From Thermotogaceae bacterium (GTDB lineage: Bacteria; Thermotogota; Thermotogae; MWEM01), in the NCBI GenBank assembly GCA_030445775.1, contig JASUTC010000008.1:1-38337 (forward strand): 38,337 nt of DNA, written 5' to 3'. Each line of letters starts with the position of its first letter. Positions within the stretch are counted from its first letter, which is position 1. Positions 7,729 through 15,495 of the stretch are shown piece after piece. The position numbers were made by a program, and so were the translations under genes. The notes beneath the pieces were generated by a model. That model searched no databases and had not been told where the DNA came from. It was given only the letters and a program-made list of their open reading frames with translations.

Positions 7729-9575
7729 TGTCTATAGGGCCAATGATTGGCTTAATCCTTCTATTTTCACTGTTACCCTTTATACTCAGTGTTTTTGTCA
7801 TTGAAGAATTCTCGTTAGTACAAATGATTGAAATTGCCAGGGATGCGTCTATGCGAATCAGCATGGGTGTGTCCCTTTTGTACGCTTTTATCACTATTGC
7901 CCTTTCCTTGGGTATTGGTATGCGGTTCGCCTTTCAAATCTATCATATGAAAAAGAACAATCAGGAATTTTTTTTATTTCTACTGTTTTTAACCTGGATG
8001 ATTCCCGCTTTTATTTCCGTTCCCATTTACAGAAGCGTTTTGTATTGGTTTACTGAAACATTGGTTGAAAATCGATTTTTTGCCTTTTCAGCTACCTGTT
8101 TGATTCGGATATGGATCAACATACCCATCACCACGTTAATTGCATATGCTTCCATCAAGAACACCCCAAATCACCAAATCGAGATGATGCGTATGGAAGG
8201 GGCGAATAAGGAAGAAACTTACGATTTTTTGTTAAACCCTTTGACCAGATCAACCCTTTTGAGTTTTTCCATTATTTTGTTGATCAACAGTTTAAGGGAA
8301 TTTTCCATACCCCTGATGCTAACAAATGGGAGACCCTATCTGATGAAAGGTTTTACATCTTATGGGATCTCAGGCTCAACAACGACGTTGGGACTGTTTC
8401 TCAAAGATTCCATGTTTCGCCTGAACTCTGATTTCATCGCTTACTCTCAGTCTCTGTTTGTTAGTCTTTTTATTCTGCTGATATTTTTCAGTATTCGAAA
8501 GATTAGAACCGGAAGAGGGCTTTTTTTATTCATTGCACCGCTTCTCGACTGCTTTTTATTCTGCAATTGGCCAAGTTCAATTGGTTTATTGTTGTTCGGC
8601 ATTCTTTTTTTTACAAAACGACTCAATCGCTTTTTGTTGTTCATTCCACTCATATTGACTTCTTTTATGATAGGGGAAATAACACCGGGTTTATTGTTGT
8701 TGGCCCTTTTGCTCTTTTTTGTGAAGAAACGGCTCTTCGCTTATCGTTTGCTAAAAAGGATTTGGAATAAGGTATGTGATGTGTCAGTTGTGATATGGTT
8801 GTTAATCACAATTTTGATTCTTTTCAATTTCATCAAATTGGCTTTTTCTGATCCACTTTATATTCCCGACTGGAATGAATTTCCACCCTTTACAGTTGGA
8901 AACTTTACAGCGGTCTTTTCTGATGATTTCCACACAAATTTAATCAACAGCACTTTTATCGGTTTGGTGTCAGCCTTATTGACCCTGTTGATTGTTTTTC
9001 CGGCTGCCTATCAGGCTGTGCTAAAAGAACGTGTCTTTTCAAGTTTAAATTCATTGATCATTCTTTCCATGGTGTTAACCGGTATGAATACAATCGTCCC
9101 GTTGTTTCTCATTTTCAGATTATCGGGCTTGATTGATACGCTTTTTGGTGTGATACTGATAGTTGTCAATCACGCCATTCCCATTGCCTTTTTAATCGCT
9201 TATGAGGATATGCGAAAGATTCCCCTTACCCATATCGACCATGCTAAAATTGAGGGCGCGTCAACCCTCACAACTTTCTTCAAAGTGATTTTTCCACAGA
9301 TATTACCCGTCTCTCTCATCGTTTTCATCAAGGTGATGATTGATGGTTGGTCCAGTTTTACGGCACCACTCATTTTTATAAGTAATCAGGAAAAATACCC
9401 CGTATCCCTAAGATTGTACACATACGCAGGAAAGGATGCCATGATGTACCCTCAATGGGGGAAATTTGCAGCCGGAAGTCTTATTTCATTATTGATCTTA
9501 TTTTTGATGATTTTTCCATTAAGGAGGGTACTGTTTAAAGGAGTCTATCGTTCTTGGTCAGATGAGCAGATATGA
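7725..9575 (+). CDS. Fused ABC transporter permease (two MalF/MalG-like halves in one chain)
   Basis: The 616-residue protein carries two complete binding-protein-dependent permease domains. The first has a coupling (EAA) loop near residues 153-175 (MMRMEGANKEETYDFLLNPL), and the second near 505-527 (HAKIEGASTLTTFFKVIFPQ). Each is surrounded by about six hydrophobic segments. Between them, roughly residues 264-340 hold extra hydrophobic segments that belong to neither half. Importers of this class normally use two separate permeases, so one chain here probably supplies both membrane halves. No ATPase is encoded nearby; the gene is followed by a terminator and a tRNA on the other strand, so a shared ATPase elsewhere is likely. 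Start: ATG at 7725, overlapping the previous stop; ATG at 7728 is an alternative. Confidence 0.88.
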   Translation: MMSIGPMIGLILLFSLLPFILSVFVIEEFSLVQMIEIARDASMRISMGVSLLYAFITIALSLGIGMRFAFQIYHMKKNNQEFFLFLLFLTWMIPAFISVPIYRSVLYWFTETLVENRFFAFSATCLIRIWINIPITTLIAYASIKNTPNHQIEMMRMEGANKEETYDFLLNPLTRSTLLSFSIILLINSLREFSIPLMLTNGRPYLMKGFTSYGISGSTTTLGLFLKDSMFRLNSDFIAYSQSLFVSLFILLIFFSIRKIRTGRGLFLFIAPLLDCFLFCNWPSSIGLLLFGILFFTKRLNRFLLFIPLILTSFMIGEITPGLLLLALLLFFVKKRLFAYRLLKRIWNKVCDVSVVIWLLITILILFNFIKLAFSDPLYIPDWNEFPPFTVGNFTAVFSDDFHTNLINSTFIGLVSALLTLLIVFPAAYQAVLKERVFSSLNSLIILSMVLTGMNTIVPLFLIFRLSGLIDTLFGVILIVVNHAIPIAFLIAYEDMRKIPLTHIDHAKIEGASTLTTFFKVIFPQILPVSLIVFIKVMIDGWSSFTAPLIFISNQEKYPVSLRLYTYAGKDAMMYPQWGKFAAGSLISLLILFLMIFPLRRVLFKGVYRSWSDEQI

Positions 9576-9600
9576 AAAAGCCGGTTATACACCGGCTTTT
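9576..9600. terminator. Bidirectional terminator between the permease gene and tRNA-Ser
   Basis: AAAAGCCGGT (9576-9585) and ACCGGCTTTT (9591-9600) form a perfect 10-bp stem with the loop TTATAC trimmed to five bases (TATAC). The hairpin lies directly after the permease stop and directly after the tRNA-Ser 3' end on the other strand. On the minus strand the T-run extends to five, so it is at least a good terminator for the tRNA. Confidence 0.85.
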
Positions 9601-9602
9601 AA

Positions 9603-9691
9603 TGGCGGAGAGAGTGGGATTTGAACCCACGTAAGGGAGACCCTTAACACGCGCTCCAGGCGTGCGCCTTCGACCGCTCGGCCATCTCTCC
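9603..9691 (-). tRNA. tRNA-Ser (anticodon GGA)
   Basis: Read on the minus strand, the acceptor stem GGAGAGA pairs with TCTCTCC, followed by G and an encoded CCA. The anticodon stem CACGC/GCGTG encloses the loop CTGGAGC, giving anticodon GGA, which reads UCC and UCU serine codons. A long variable arm (AAGGG TCT CCCTT) identifies a class II tRNA, and the T-loop GTTCAAAT is normal. It is 89 bases long including CCA. Confidence 0.96.
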
Positions 9692-9701
9692 AACAGATGC
9701 G

Positions 9702-9730
9702 ATTATATCACACTGACTTTTGATGGTCAA
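9702..9730 (-). promoter_or_regulatory. Sigma-70 promoter for tRNA-Ser(GGA)
   Basis: On the minus strand TTGACC (9730-9725) and TATAAT (9707-9702) are separated by exactly 17 bases. This is near consensus. Transcription would begin a few bases before the mature tRNA 5' end at 9691. The promoter lies between the MucB/RseB-like gene stop and the tRNA, so the tRNA is an independent unit. Confidence 0.82.
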
Positions 9731-9772
9731 GAAAGATTTAATAAATATAATTAAAGTATCAAGAATATGATA

Positions 9773-10819
9773 TTACTTTTCGATGGTTTCAAGCATCAGA
9801 TTGGATATTTCCTCAAGGAAGCTTTTGTCCTGAGAACCTATAACGTTAATTTCTACTTTGTCGTAAATCTTTTGGCACATATTATAGGTTTCAGGTATCT
9901 TTCCAAGAATCGATTCTGAGTTAGAAGGATTAATGGTATTATCATGAATAATAACGACAATGACAAAGGGGTTTGATTTCTGGGGTTCGGTCATTGAAAT
10001 AAACATGGCACGAGCATCGGAAAACTCTATCATTTCTGTTTTTTGTACAGAAAACCTTTCAATAACAGGTTGTAATAAAGCTTCAAAATCCTTTAGGAGC
10101 GTGTCTTCGTTAATCATGTTATTATGAGTTAAGGTTGAGTCCTTTGTAAGCACTAAATTTTCAGCAGTTTCTGTTGGAATATCCTGATACCAGGAAAGTT
10201 GGTTCGCAAAATCTTTTTTATTACCTTGATTGAGGTTATCGTATAACATGACAGTTAATTTAGAATCAGTTTCTTTTTCTAGTCTGATGAACTGCATACT
10301 TTCCTGCAAAAGGATAATCCGATAAGTACAATCTTTTAAGTAAAGCAGCATATAAAAAGCTGGTATGCCGGAATACTTAATTTCAGTGAGTTTTATATCT
10401 TGGATCTCCTTTTGAATATCTTCCAAAAAGACATCTTCCAAATCTTTCATCCTATCTTCCATCAAAATCTTTTTACCGTCAAGGATTATGAATCCTTCAT
10501 CCTGCTCTCTATACCAGGTAACTCGATATGGCATTTTAAGTGAAACAATTTTATCATGACCTTTTCTCATTACATACTCGTACCGGTATCTTGCTGATTC
10601 ACCGGTTTCCATCATGATTCTAGTTCCACTTATACAACTATTTGAATAAGATTCGATTATTTTATTGATGAACGATTCTTTGTTGAAAGATGTTTCGCTA
10701 TAGATTAATGGGTTCTTACTCTGGTCTTCATTCTCGACTGTTTCAGAAAATAAAACCACAGACAAAAATAACAGGAAAACAAACGTGATAAAGGATTTTT
10801 TCTTCTTCCCAAGAGGCAT
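9773..10819 (-). CDS. Secreted MucB/RseB-like protein of the sigma/anti-sigma cluster
   Basis: This protein has an N-terminal signal segment (KKKSFITFVFLLFLSVVLF) followed by about 320 residues of extracytoplasmic sequence without further membrane segments. The N-terminal half reads like a LolA/MucB-type fold: a YSNSCISGTRIMM strand, MPYRVTWYREQDEGFIILDG, and paired strands that follow. Position after an ECF sigma gene and a zinc anti-sigma gene supports an RseB-like role: binding the anti-sigma periplasmic domain and gating its release. The family call is by pattern and context, not by a strong signature; a plain LolA-like protein is the alternative. I prefer ATG at 10819, which has GGTGAT correctly placed upstream, over the GTG at 10831. 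Confidence 0.55.
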   Translation of the reverse strand: MPLGKKKKSFITFVFLLFLSVVLFSETVENEDQSKNPLIYSETSFNKESFINKIIESYSNSCISGTRIMMETGESARYRYEYVMRKGHDKIVSLKMPYRVTWYREQDEGFIILDGKKILMEDRMKDLEDVFLEDIQKEIQDIKLTEIKYSGIPAFYMLLYLKDCTYRIILLQESMQFIRLEKETDSKLTVMLYDNLNQGNKKDFANQLSWYQDIPTETAENLVLTKDSTLTHNNMINEDTLLKDFEALLQPVIERFSVQKTEMIEFSDARAMFISMTEPQKSNPFVIVVIIHDNTINPSNSESILGKIPETYNMCQKIYDKVEINVIGSQDKSFLEEISNLMLETIEK

Positions 10820-10872
10820 TAAATCACCCACAAGATAATAATAATTTTTAATTCAAAAAGCTTAATCTTTAA

Positions 10873-11346
10873 TTATTTTTTCTCTCCATCGTTGATAAGG
10901 TTAAAAATCTTTTCAGTCCTGGTCTTGACATCTCCTGATGCGTTTTTTACACCAAGGTTTAAGTCGTTTTCTGAACTTTGTGCGGAGTTAAGCATTTCAA
11001 CACTCTTGTTAACGATGGTTTCATAGCGCTGGTTGACTCGGTTGAAATCCATGAAGGTCTTTGTACCGAAAAATCCAATGGTTAAAATTGCAAACCCAGC
11101 TGCAATTTGGTAAGGAATGTTTTTTCTCCTTTTAACTCTTTTTAAAAACATCTTTTTTCCTTTTTCACTTGAACTGTAAGAGGCTCTAATCTTTTGATAG
11201 TTCATGACCTCTTTGTAAGAAAGGAAAATGGAATGACAAGACTCACATTCCTTCATATGCTCCCTGAATTCCCTTATCTCTTTCGAGCTCATTTCATTGT
11301 CCAGATATCTGTCCATATATTGGTCTCTGAACTCACTGCAGTTCAT
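10873..11346 (-). CDS. Zinc-finger anti-sigma factor (zf-HC2 / RsiW-like)
   Basis: The 157-residue protein begins with an anti-sigma zinc domain: C3, then H30-x3-C34-x2-C37 (HMKECESC), the arrangement of the ZAS family that clamps ECF sigma factors. One membrane segment follows (about residues 77-98, IAAGFAILTIGFFG), preceded by a very basic stretch, and then an approximately 60-residue extracytoplasmic tail. It lies directly downstream of the ECF sigma gene and upstream of the MucB/RseB-like gene, so it should hold that sigma factor at the membrane until a signal leads to its proteolysis. No protease gene was seen in the window. Confidence 0.87.
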   Translation of the reverse strand: MNCSEFRDQYMDRYLDNEMSSKEIREFREHMKECESCHSIFLSYKEVMNYQKIRASYSSSEKGKKMFLKRVKRRKNIPYQIAAGFAILTIGFFGTKTFMDFNRVNQRYETIVNKSVEMLNSAQSSENDLNLGVKNASGDVKTRTEKIFNLINDGEKK

Positions 11347-11368
11347 TCAAATACCTCCTTAAGCTAAT

Positions 11369-11977
11369 TTAATCCCCAATGCCATGCTGCTCCAATAATT
11401 TCTTTAGTCTCTTTCTCGCGTAATAAATACGACTTTTAACTGTCCCTAAAGGCTTGTCCATTATCTTGCTTATCTCTTCGTAATCAAGCCCCTCAATATC
11501 CCTTAAAGTGATAAAAAGGTTATCCTCTTCTGATAACTGACTTAAAACATTTCTAAAATCTTCTATCCTGAGTTGCTGTCTAATATCTTCTTCGATGTCT
11601 ACTTCAGAAGCAGGTTCTCCAATTCCTCCGCTTTCATCATCTTCAAAATCCGTAAATGTTTCAGATCTCTTAGAATATTTCTTTAATGTGTCCTTACATA
11701 CGTTAACGGTTATCCGATACAACCATGTTGAAAATGCTGAATCGCCTTTAAATCTTTTAATGCTCTTATAGACTCGAAAAAAAACCTCTTGGATAACATC
11801 TTCGACATCGTCAACATTTAAATAAGATCTGGCAATCCCACCGACCAAACTTGCATAACGATCATAAAGGGCTTCATAGGCCCATATCTTCTTTTTTTTA
11901 AGGGCTTTGATGAACTCTTTTTCCCCTTCGCGTATCTCCTGAGGACTTTTTTCTTGATTGCTTTCGTTGGAAAACAC
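11369..11977 (-). CDS. RNA polymerase ECF sigma factor (RpoE/SigW-like)
   Basis: This 202-residue protein has only sigma regions 2 and 4, as in ECF sigma factors. Region 2 spans about residues 28-105 (YEALYDRYASLVGGIARSYL, DVEDVIQEVFFRVYKS, STWLYRITVNVCKD). An acidic linker of about 35 residues follows. Region 4 covers about 145-196 (EEDNLFITLRDIEGLDYEEI, LGTVKSRIYYARKRLKKLL). The start is GTG at 11977 with a strong GGGGGG upstream; no ATG is available before region 2. An RpoE-type promoter precedes it at 12001-12027, so it probably activates its own operon. A 14-bp palindrome overlaps the start codon. In a diderm Thermotogota cell an envelope-stress role is likely but inferred. Confidence 0.92.
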   Translation of the reverse strand: MFSNESNQEKSPQEIREGEKEFIKALKKKKIWAYEALYDRYASLVGGIARSYLNVDDVEDVIQEVFFRVYKSIKRFKGDSAFSTWLYRITVNVCKDTLKKYSKRSETFTDFEDDESGGIGEPASEVDIEEDIRQQLRIEDFRNVLSQLSEEDNLFITLRDIEGLDYEEISKIMDKPLGTVKSRIYYARKRLKKLLEQHGIGD

Positions 11978-12000
11978 GCGTGTTTCCCCCCTACATAGGT

Positions 12001-12027
12001 TTAGACTAAGAAAACTCTTAAAAGTTC
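12001..12027 (-). promoter_or_regulatory. Predicted RpoE-type (ECF) promoter of the sigma operon
   Basis: On the minus strand GAACTT (12027-12022), 15 bases, then GTCTAA (12006-12001). This resembles the sigma-E promoter pattern GAACTT / TCTGA-type known from proteobacteria. It begins just after the hydrolase stop codon, and transcription would start about 18 bases before the sigma GTG, just ahead of its Shine-Dalgarno sequence. The match and placement suggest autoregulation; the exact recognition sequence of this sigma factor is unknown. Confidence 0.62.
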
Positions 12028-12030
12028 AAA

Positions 12031-12804
12031 CTATTCGCTAAACCAATCAATTATTTCCTGGGCTACTCGTTCTTTTTCGATATCATTTACAACGACATGG
12101 GGACTTTTTTCCAAGATAACGTGTTCTTTTCTTTCTGATTTAATGCCCTTTTCGATGATATCCACAACCTCCAGAGGTACTGTTTGATCATTTTTCGAAC
12201 AGATTGTCAAGCAGTTTGAGTGAACCTTTTCCAACCGCGCTTTGGCAAGACGCTGTAACTTCAACAAATCTCTCGCTTTTGTGGGCCAATCATAATCCCA
12301 GTATTCACTCTGAAGTCTTCTTATATACTCTTCTTCGTGCTTTTCACTGACCGACCTCTTGATCTTTTTCAAAAACAAGCCGATCAGTGGTGTTAAGTAT
12401 ATCAGGTTGTTCGAGGCCTTTAAAGCGGGTGCTGCCAATACAATTTTACGGGGATTAAACAATGAAGACAACAACAGAGTTAAAAGACCGCCCATTGATA
12501 ATCCACAGCAAAATACATCGGAATATTCCCTTTTAAGATTGATATAAGAGTCTACAACCTTCCTGAGCCACTGATTGTAATTTGAATTGAGAAAATCGAT
12601 GTGATTGGTGCCGTGTCCCGGTAATCTTGGAATATATACCGAAAATCCTGCTTCGTGGAGTCTTTTTCCCAAATACAACATATCATGAGGAGACCCGGTA
12701 TAACCGTGGATTAAAAGAATACACCTGTCGTTTCCCCGGAAAAAATGCTCTTGGCATTCTGATGCCACCAATTCAGTGTCTTTAGGTATATTGTCCATCC
12801 ACAT
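12031..12804 (-). CDS. Alpha/beta hydrolase (carboxylesterase / monoacylglycerol lipase type)
   Basis: With the preferred start the protein has 257 residues. The oxyanion loop HGYTGSP is at residues 33-39, the nucleophile elbow GLSMG places Ser103 centrally, an aspartate follows in SKNDQTVP, and the histidine in SPHVVV completes the triad. A helical lid-like insert lies between. The pattern resembles Est30-type carboxylesterases and monoacylglycerol lipases; the substrate is unknown. There is no signal peptide. The frame extends upstream to 12846, but that would overlap the preceding gene by 41 bases. The ATG at 12804 lies one base after that gene's TAA and about ten bases after AGGAG, so I chose it. 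Confidence 0.85.
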   Translation of the reverse strand: MWMDNIPKDTELVASECQEHFFRGNDRCILLIHGYTGSPHDMLYLGKRLHEAGFSVYIPRLPGHGTNHIDFLNSNYNQWLRKVVDSYINLKREYSDVFCCGLSMGGLLTLLLSSLFNPRKIVLAAPALKASNNLIYLTPLIGLFLKKIKRSVSEKHEEEYIRRLQSEYWDYDWPTKARDLLKLQRLAKARLEKVHSNCLTICSKNDQTVPLEVVDIIEKGIKSERKEHVILEKSPHVVVNDIEKERVAQEIIDWFSE

Positions 12805-12805
12805 A

Positions 12806-13315
12806 TTAATCATTCTCCTGTCGATGCTCTTGAGAGAGGGAGACATATTTTAACGCATGTCCCTGAAGTTTCTTTTGAGAATGATCCAATTTCTTCTTCA
12901 AAACACAAGGCGTACCGGCATACAAAGCGGAAGGTTCACAGACTTGCCCTTCTTTGACCAAAGAACCTGCAGCGATAATCGTTCCGGATTCAACGACTGA
13001 TCGGTTTAATAGGATGGCACCGATACCAATTAACACGTTGTCTTTTAAATTGCAGCCGTGTAAAACAGCATTATGACCAACGGTAACATTTTCACCCACT
13101 ATGGTTGGAACGCCCGTATCCGTATGAACAGTAGCGTTGTCTTGAATATTACTGTTTGGACCTATTCTGATTGCGGCCATATCTCCCCGTAAAACTGCTC
13201 CATACCATACACTTGCCCCTTTTTCTATCACAACATCACCGATGATGGTCGCATTTGGCGCGATAAATGCATCCTTATGGATGGTGGGTTGTTTACCTTT
13301 ATAGATTAAAATCAA
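12806..13315 (-). CDS. Gamma-carbonic anhydrase-like hexapeptide-repeat protein (YrdA/CaiE family)
   Basis: The 169-residue protein is a left-handed beta-helix of hexapeptide repeats (IAPNATIIGDVVI, SVWYGAVLRGDMAAIRIG, SNIQDNATVH and so on), ending in a C-terminal helix (LKKKLDHSQKKLQ). The three metal-ligand histidines are present at H64 (ATVHTD), H81 and H86 (GHNAVLHG), as in the gamma-class carbonic anhydrase family. Such proteins form trimers with zinc or another metal between subunits, but many relatives have no measured carbonic anhydrase activity. It ends one base before the hydrolase start and follows the LarE-like gene by 11 bases, so it is one member of a minus-strand operon. Confidence 0.9.
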   Translation of the reverse strand: MILIYKGKQPTIHKDAFIAPNATIIGDVVIEKGASVWYGAVLRGDMAAIRIGPNSNIQDNATVHTDTGVPTIVGENVTVGHNAVLHGCNLKDNVLIGIGAILLNRSVVESGTIIAAGSLVKEGQVCEPSALYAGTPCVLKKKLDHSQKKLQGHALKYVSLSQEHRQEND

Positions 13316-13326
13316 TCTTACCCCTC

Positions 13327-14319
13327 CTAAATTTCCCTGTATTCAGCTACGTGAAAGGTGTTTAATTTATTGTTGGTACTTTCATGCCAATGGCAAATGA
13401 TCGGTTGAGCAAAATCTCTTTTCAAAAAGCCAACTTCAATATGCTCCCTGGCCGTTGGGTTTCGATATATGGAAGGATTGGCCAGAACTTTTAATTCCAA
13501 AGGAGAGGTAACCAGTTTTACCTCATCTATTGATTCAATATTTTGAAGCCTTTTTTGGATTTCATCTGTCACATCTTTCTCAGGTAACGGGTTGATATTT
13601 ATCAAAGCGATATTAGAACTTAGTGGACCAATGATCTTCACATTTGCCAATTGAGCATTAAATCCGATGTTTTCTAAAATGTCCAAGAGTATCTCATTGG
13701 ACAAACAAACGCTGTGGCCATGATAATACGGTACCACCAGCATCTTTAACAGGTGTTTTGCCTTACATCCTTCACGATGAACGGATTCGCCTATCTTAAC
13801 TCTTGATCGATCCACATCATAATGAGACAAAATGGCTTGAATCTCACTTTTATCCAGTTCCAAAAAGGGCGCATAAACACCGTTCATGAGTTTGAAACCG
13901 TATTCGCCCCAGCTGTCAGATAGATTAGCGCCGGTAGCAGTCAAAAGTCGTTCATCTTTCCCGGCACGTTTCACGCCGGCAATCTTGACCTTTTTCGTAC
14001 ATCTGTTACAGGAGGGTCCGTTTCTTAAAACCTTTTCTTGGGTATCTCTCATATCTACAAAAGTCAATTCACATTTTAACAAATCAGCGGTTTTTAAAAC
14101 ATTTTCCAGTGTTTTTGAATAGGTATAAGGGCCATAAATAACGTGAACCAGACGAACATGTTGAGGACCCAAAGCGTCAGCACAGACATAAGCCAAAGCC
14201 GTAGAATCCAACCCGCCCGAAAATCCTAATAAAAGAGGGTATTCAGTAACATGCTTAATTATATCATCTTTTATTTTATCGATCAGTTGACTAACTTCCG
14301 TTGCATCAATCAAAAACAC
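13327..14319 (-). CDS. PP-loop ATP pyrophosphatase, LarE-like sulfur transferase
   Basis: The nucleotide-binding PP-loop SGGLDS is at residues 34-39. C104 and C107 lie in a C-x2-C (SCNRCTKK), ATGANLSDS matches the adenylation-site region, and C185 lies in EGCKAKH. The spacing follows LarE, which adenylates a carboxylate and donates sulfur: C185 aligns with the LarE sulfur-donor position, and the C-terminal portion resembles its ferredoxin-like domain. Some relatives in thermophiles bind a [4Fe-4S] cluster with three cysteines, which C104, C107 and C185 could do; that is inference. No larB or larC is nearby, so a role in the nickel-pincer cofactor is unproven. It overlaps galK by 14 bases. Another PP-loop thiolase role is possible. 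Confidence 0.68.
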   Translation of the reverse strand: MFLIDATEVSQLIDKIKDDIIKHVTEYPLLLGFSGGLDSTALAYVCADALGPQHVRLVHVIYGPYTYSKTLENVLKTADLLKCELTFVDMRDTQEKVLRNGPSCNRCTKKVKIAGVKRAGKDERLLTATGANLSDSWGEYGFKLMNGVYAPFLELDKSEIQAILSHYDVDRSRVKIGESVHREGCKAKHLLKMLVVPYYHGHSVCLSNEILLDILENIGFNAQLANVKIIGPLSSNIALININPLPEKDVTDEIQKRLQNIESIDEVKLVTSPLELKVLANPSIYRNPTAREHIEVGFLKRDFAQPIICHWHESTNNKLNTFHVAEYREI

Positions 14320-15385
14320 AAGCCCCCTTTGAAGGATCTACCTCATAAAACTTAAACTCTGTTTGATAACGCTTGTTATATTCTATATTCAGCGGTTCAA
14401 TTTTTTTTGAGTTGAAATGTGTTTCCGCCAGGAAGATGATGCTTCCGCCAAAACCGCCGCCCATGATTCTTGCCCCGTGTACCTGCGGCATTTTGTTCAG
14501 TTCCTCTACAAGAAAATCGATTTCCCGACAACTGCATTCATAATCATCTCGCAAACTGACGTGAGATTGATTCAGCAATTCACCGACTTTACCGTCGTTT
14601 CCTTCTTCCAAAGCTTTTCGGCAGGCCAAAACACGTTGATTTTCCGTTAGAACATGCCTGGACCTCTTGAATTCAACTTCATTCAGTAAATCCTTTTGAC
14701 GGTTAAATTCGTCTAAGGAAATTTCCCGGAAAGATTTTTTATTCATCTTTTTTAACGCACTTTCACATTGGGAACGTCTTTCATTGTACGCTCCATCACC
14801 CAATGAATGATGGACGGAAGAATCTAAAATATAAAACTTAGAATGGGTTAGATTAATGGGAACATATTGATATTCCATGGTCATAGTATCTAAGAAAACA
14901 GCTTCTCCTTCTTTACCCATAACAGAAACAAATTGGTCCATAATCCCACATTTTACACCCACAAACTCATTTTCAATCTTTTGTGCAAATTTGTAAATAT
15001 CCTCTTTATCTAAAGTCAATCCCACATGATGTGAAATAGCCATGATTGATGCAACTTCTATAGCGGCACTGCTGGAGAGTCCCGCACCGATGGGAATGTT
15101 TGATTCCACCTCAATGTCCAGGGGCGGGATGTGTAGATTGTATAAAGTTGTTAAATAATAGATCGTTCCCTTTATATAATCCGTCCAATCACCTGTTTTA
15201 GACAGTTGATTCTGTTCAAAGGTCTTTGTCCCAAATCCCATGGATGTTATCCTGTGCTGGTTTTGGCCGGATTTTGAAACGAAAACCTTCGTGGCTTTAT
15301 CAATGGCAAATGGGAGTATAAAACCATCGTTGTAATCCACATGCTCCCCGATAATGTTGACCCTTCCGGGTGCCTTTGCGTACAA
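14306..15385 (-). CDS. galK: Galactokinase
   Basis: GalK phosphorylates galactose at C1 with ATP, the first Leloir step. Galactokinase signature: GRVNIIGEHVDYNDGFILP at residues 7-25. The GHMP kinase ATP loop PIGAGLSSSAA follows near residue 97, and the C-terminal GGGFGGS motif is present. The length of 359 is typical. The start is TTG with AGGAGGGG seven bases upstream; the signature begins seven residues later, so no longer start is needed. galT and galE are not in the window. The gene overlaps the LarE-like gene by 14 bases. The ABC importer at 6592-9575 could in principle supply its substrate, but nothing in the sequence links them. Confidence 0.95.
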   Translation of the reverse strand: MYAKAPGRVNIIGEHVDYNDGFILPFAIDKATKVFVSKSGQNQHRITSMGFGTKTFEQNQLSKTGDWTDYIKGTIYYLTTLYNLHIPPLDIEVESNIPIGAGLSSSAAIEVASIMAISHHVGLTLDKEDIYKFAQKIENEFVGVKCGIMDQFVSVMGKEGEAVFLDTMTMEYQYVPINLTHSKFYILDSSVHHSLGDGAYNERRSQCESALKKMNKKSFREISLDEFNRQKDLLNEVEFKRSRHVLTENQRVLACRKALEEGNDGKVGELLNQSHVSLRDDYECSCREIDFLVEELNKMPQVHGARIMGGGFGGSIIFLAETHFNSKKIEPLNIEYNKRYQTEFKFYEVDPSKGACVFD

Positions 15386-15417
15386 AAAAACCCCTCCTAT
15401 CGATTGTTTCTCCCTCT

Positions 15418-15446
15418 ATTTTACCATGAACGCCTCCCGAGTTGAA
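15418..15446 (-). promoter_or_regulatory. Weak candidate promoter for galK operon
   Basis: In the 110-base gap between the CAP gene and galK, the minus strand reads TTCAAC (15446-15441), 17 bases, TAAAAT (15423-15418), with TG one base upstream of the -10. The -35 is poor. It lies about 33 bases before the galK TTG, a plausible distance. Readthrough from the CAP gene is the alternative. Confidence 0.35.
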
Positions 15447-15495
15447 GAGGAAACCGTTTTTTCGATTTATCGTTTAGTTTTCTTGTTGGGATTTG

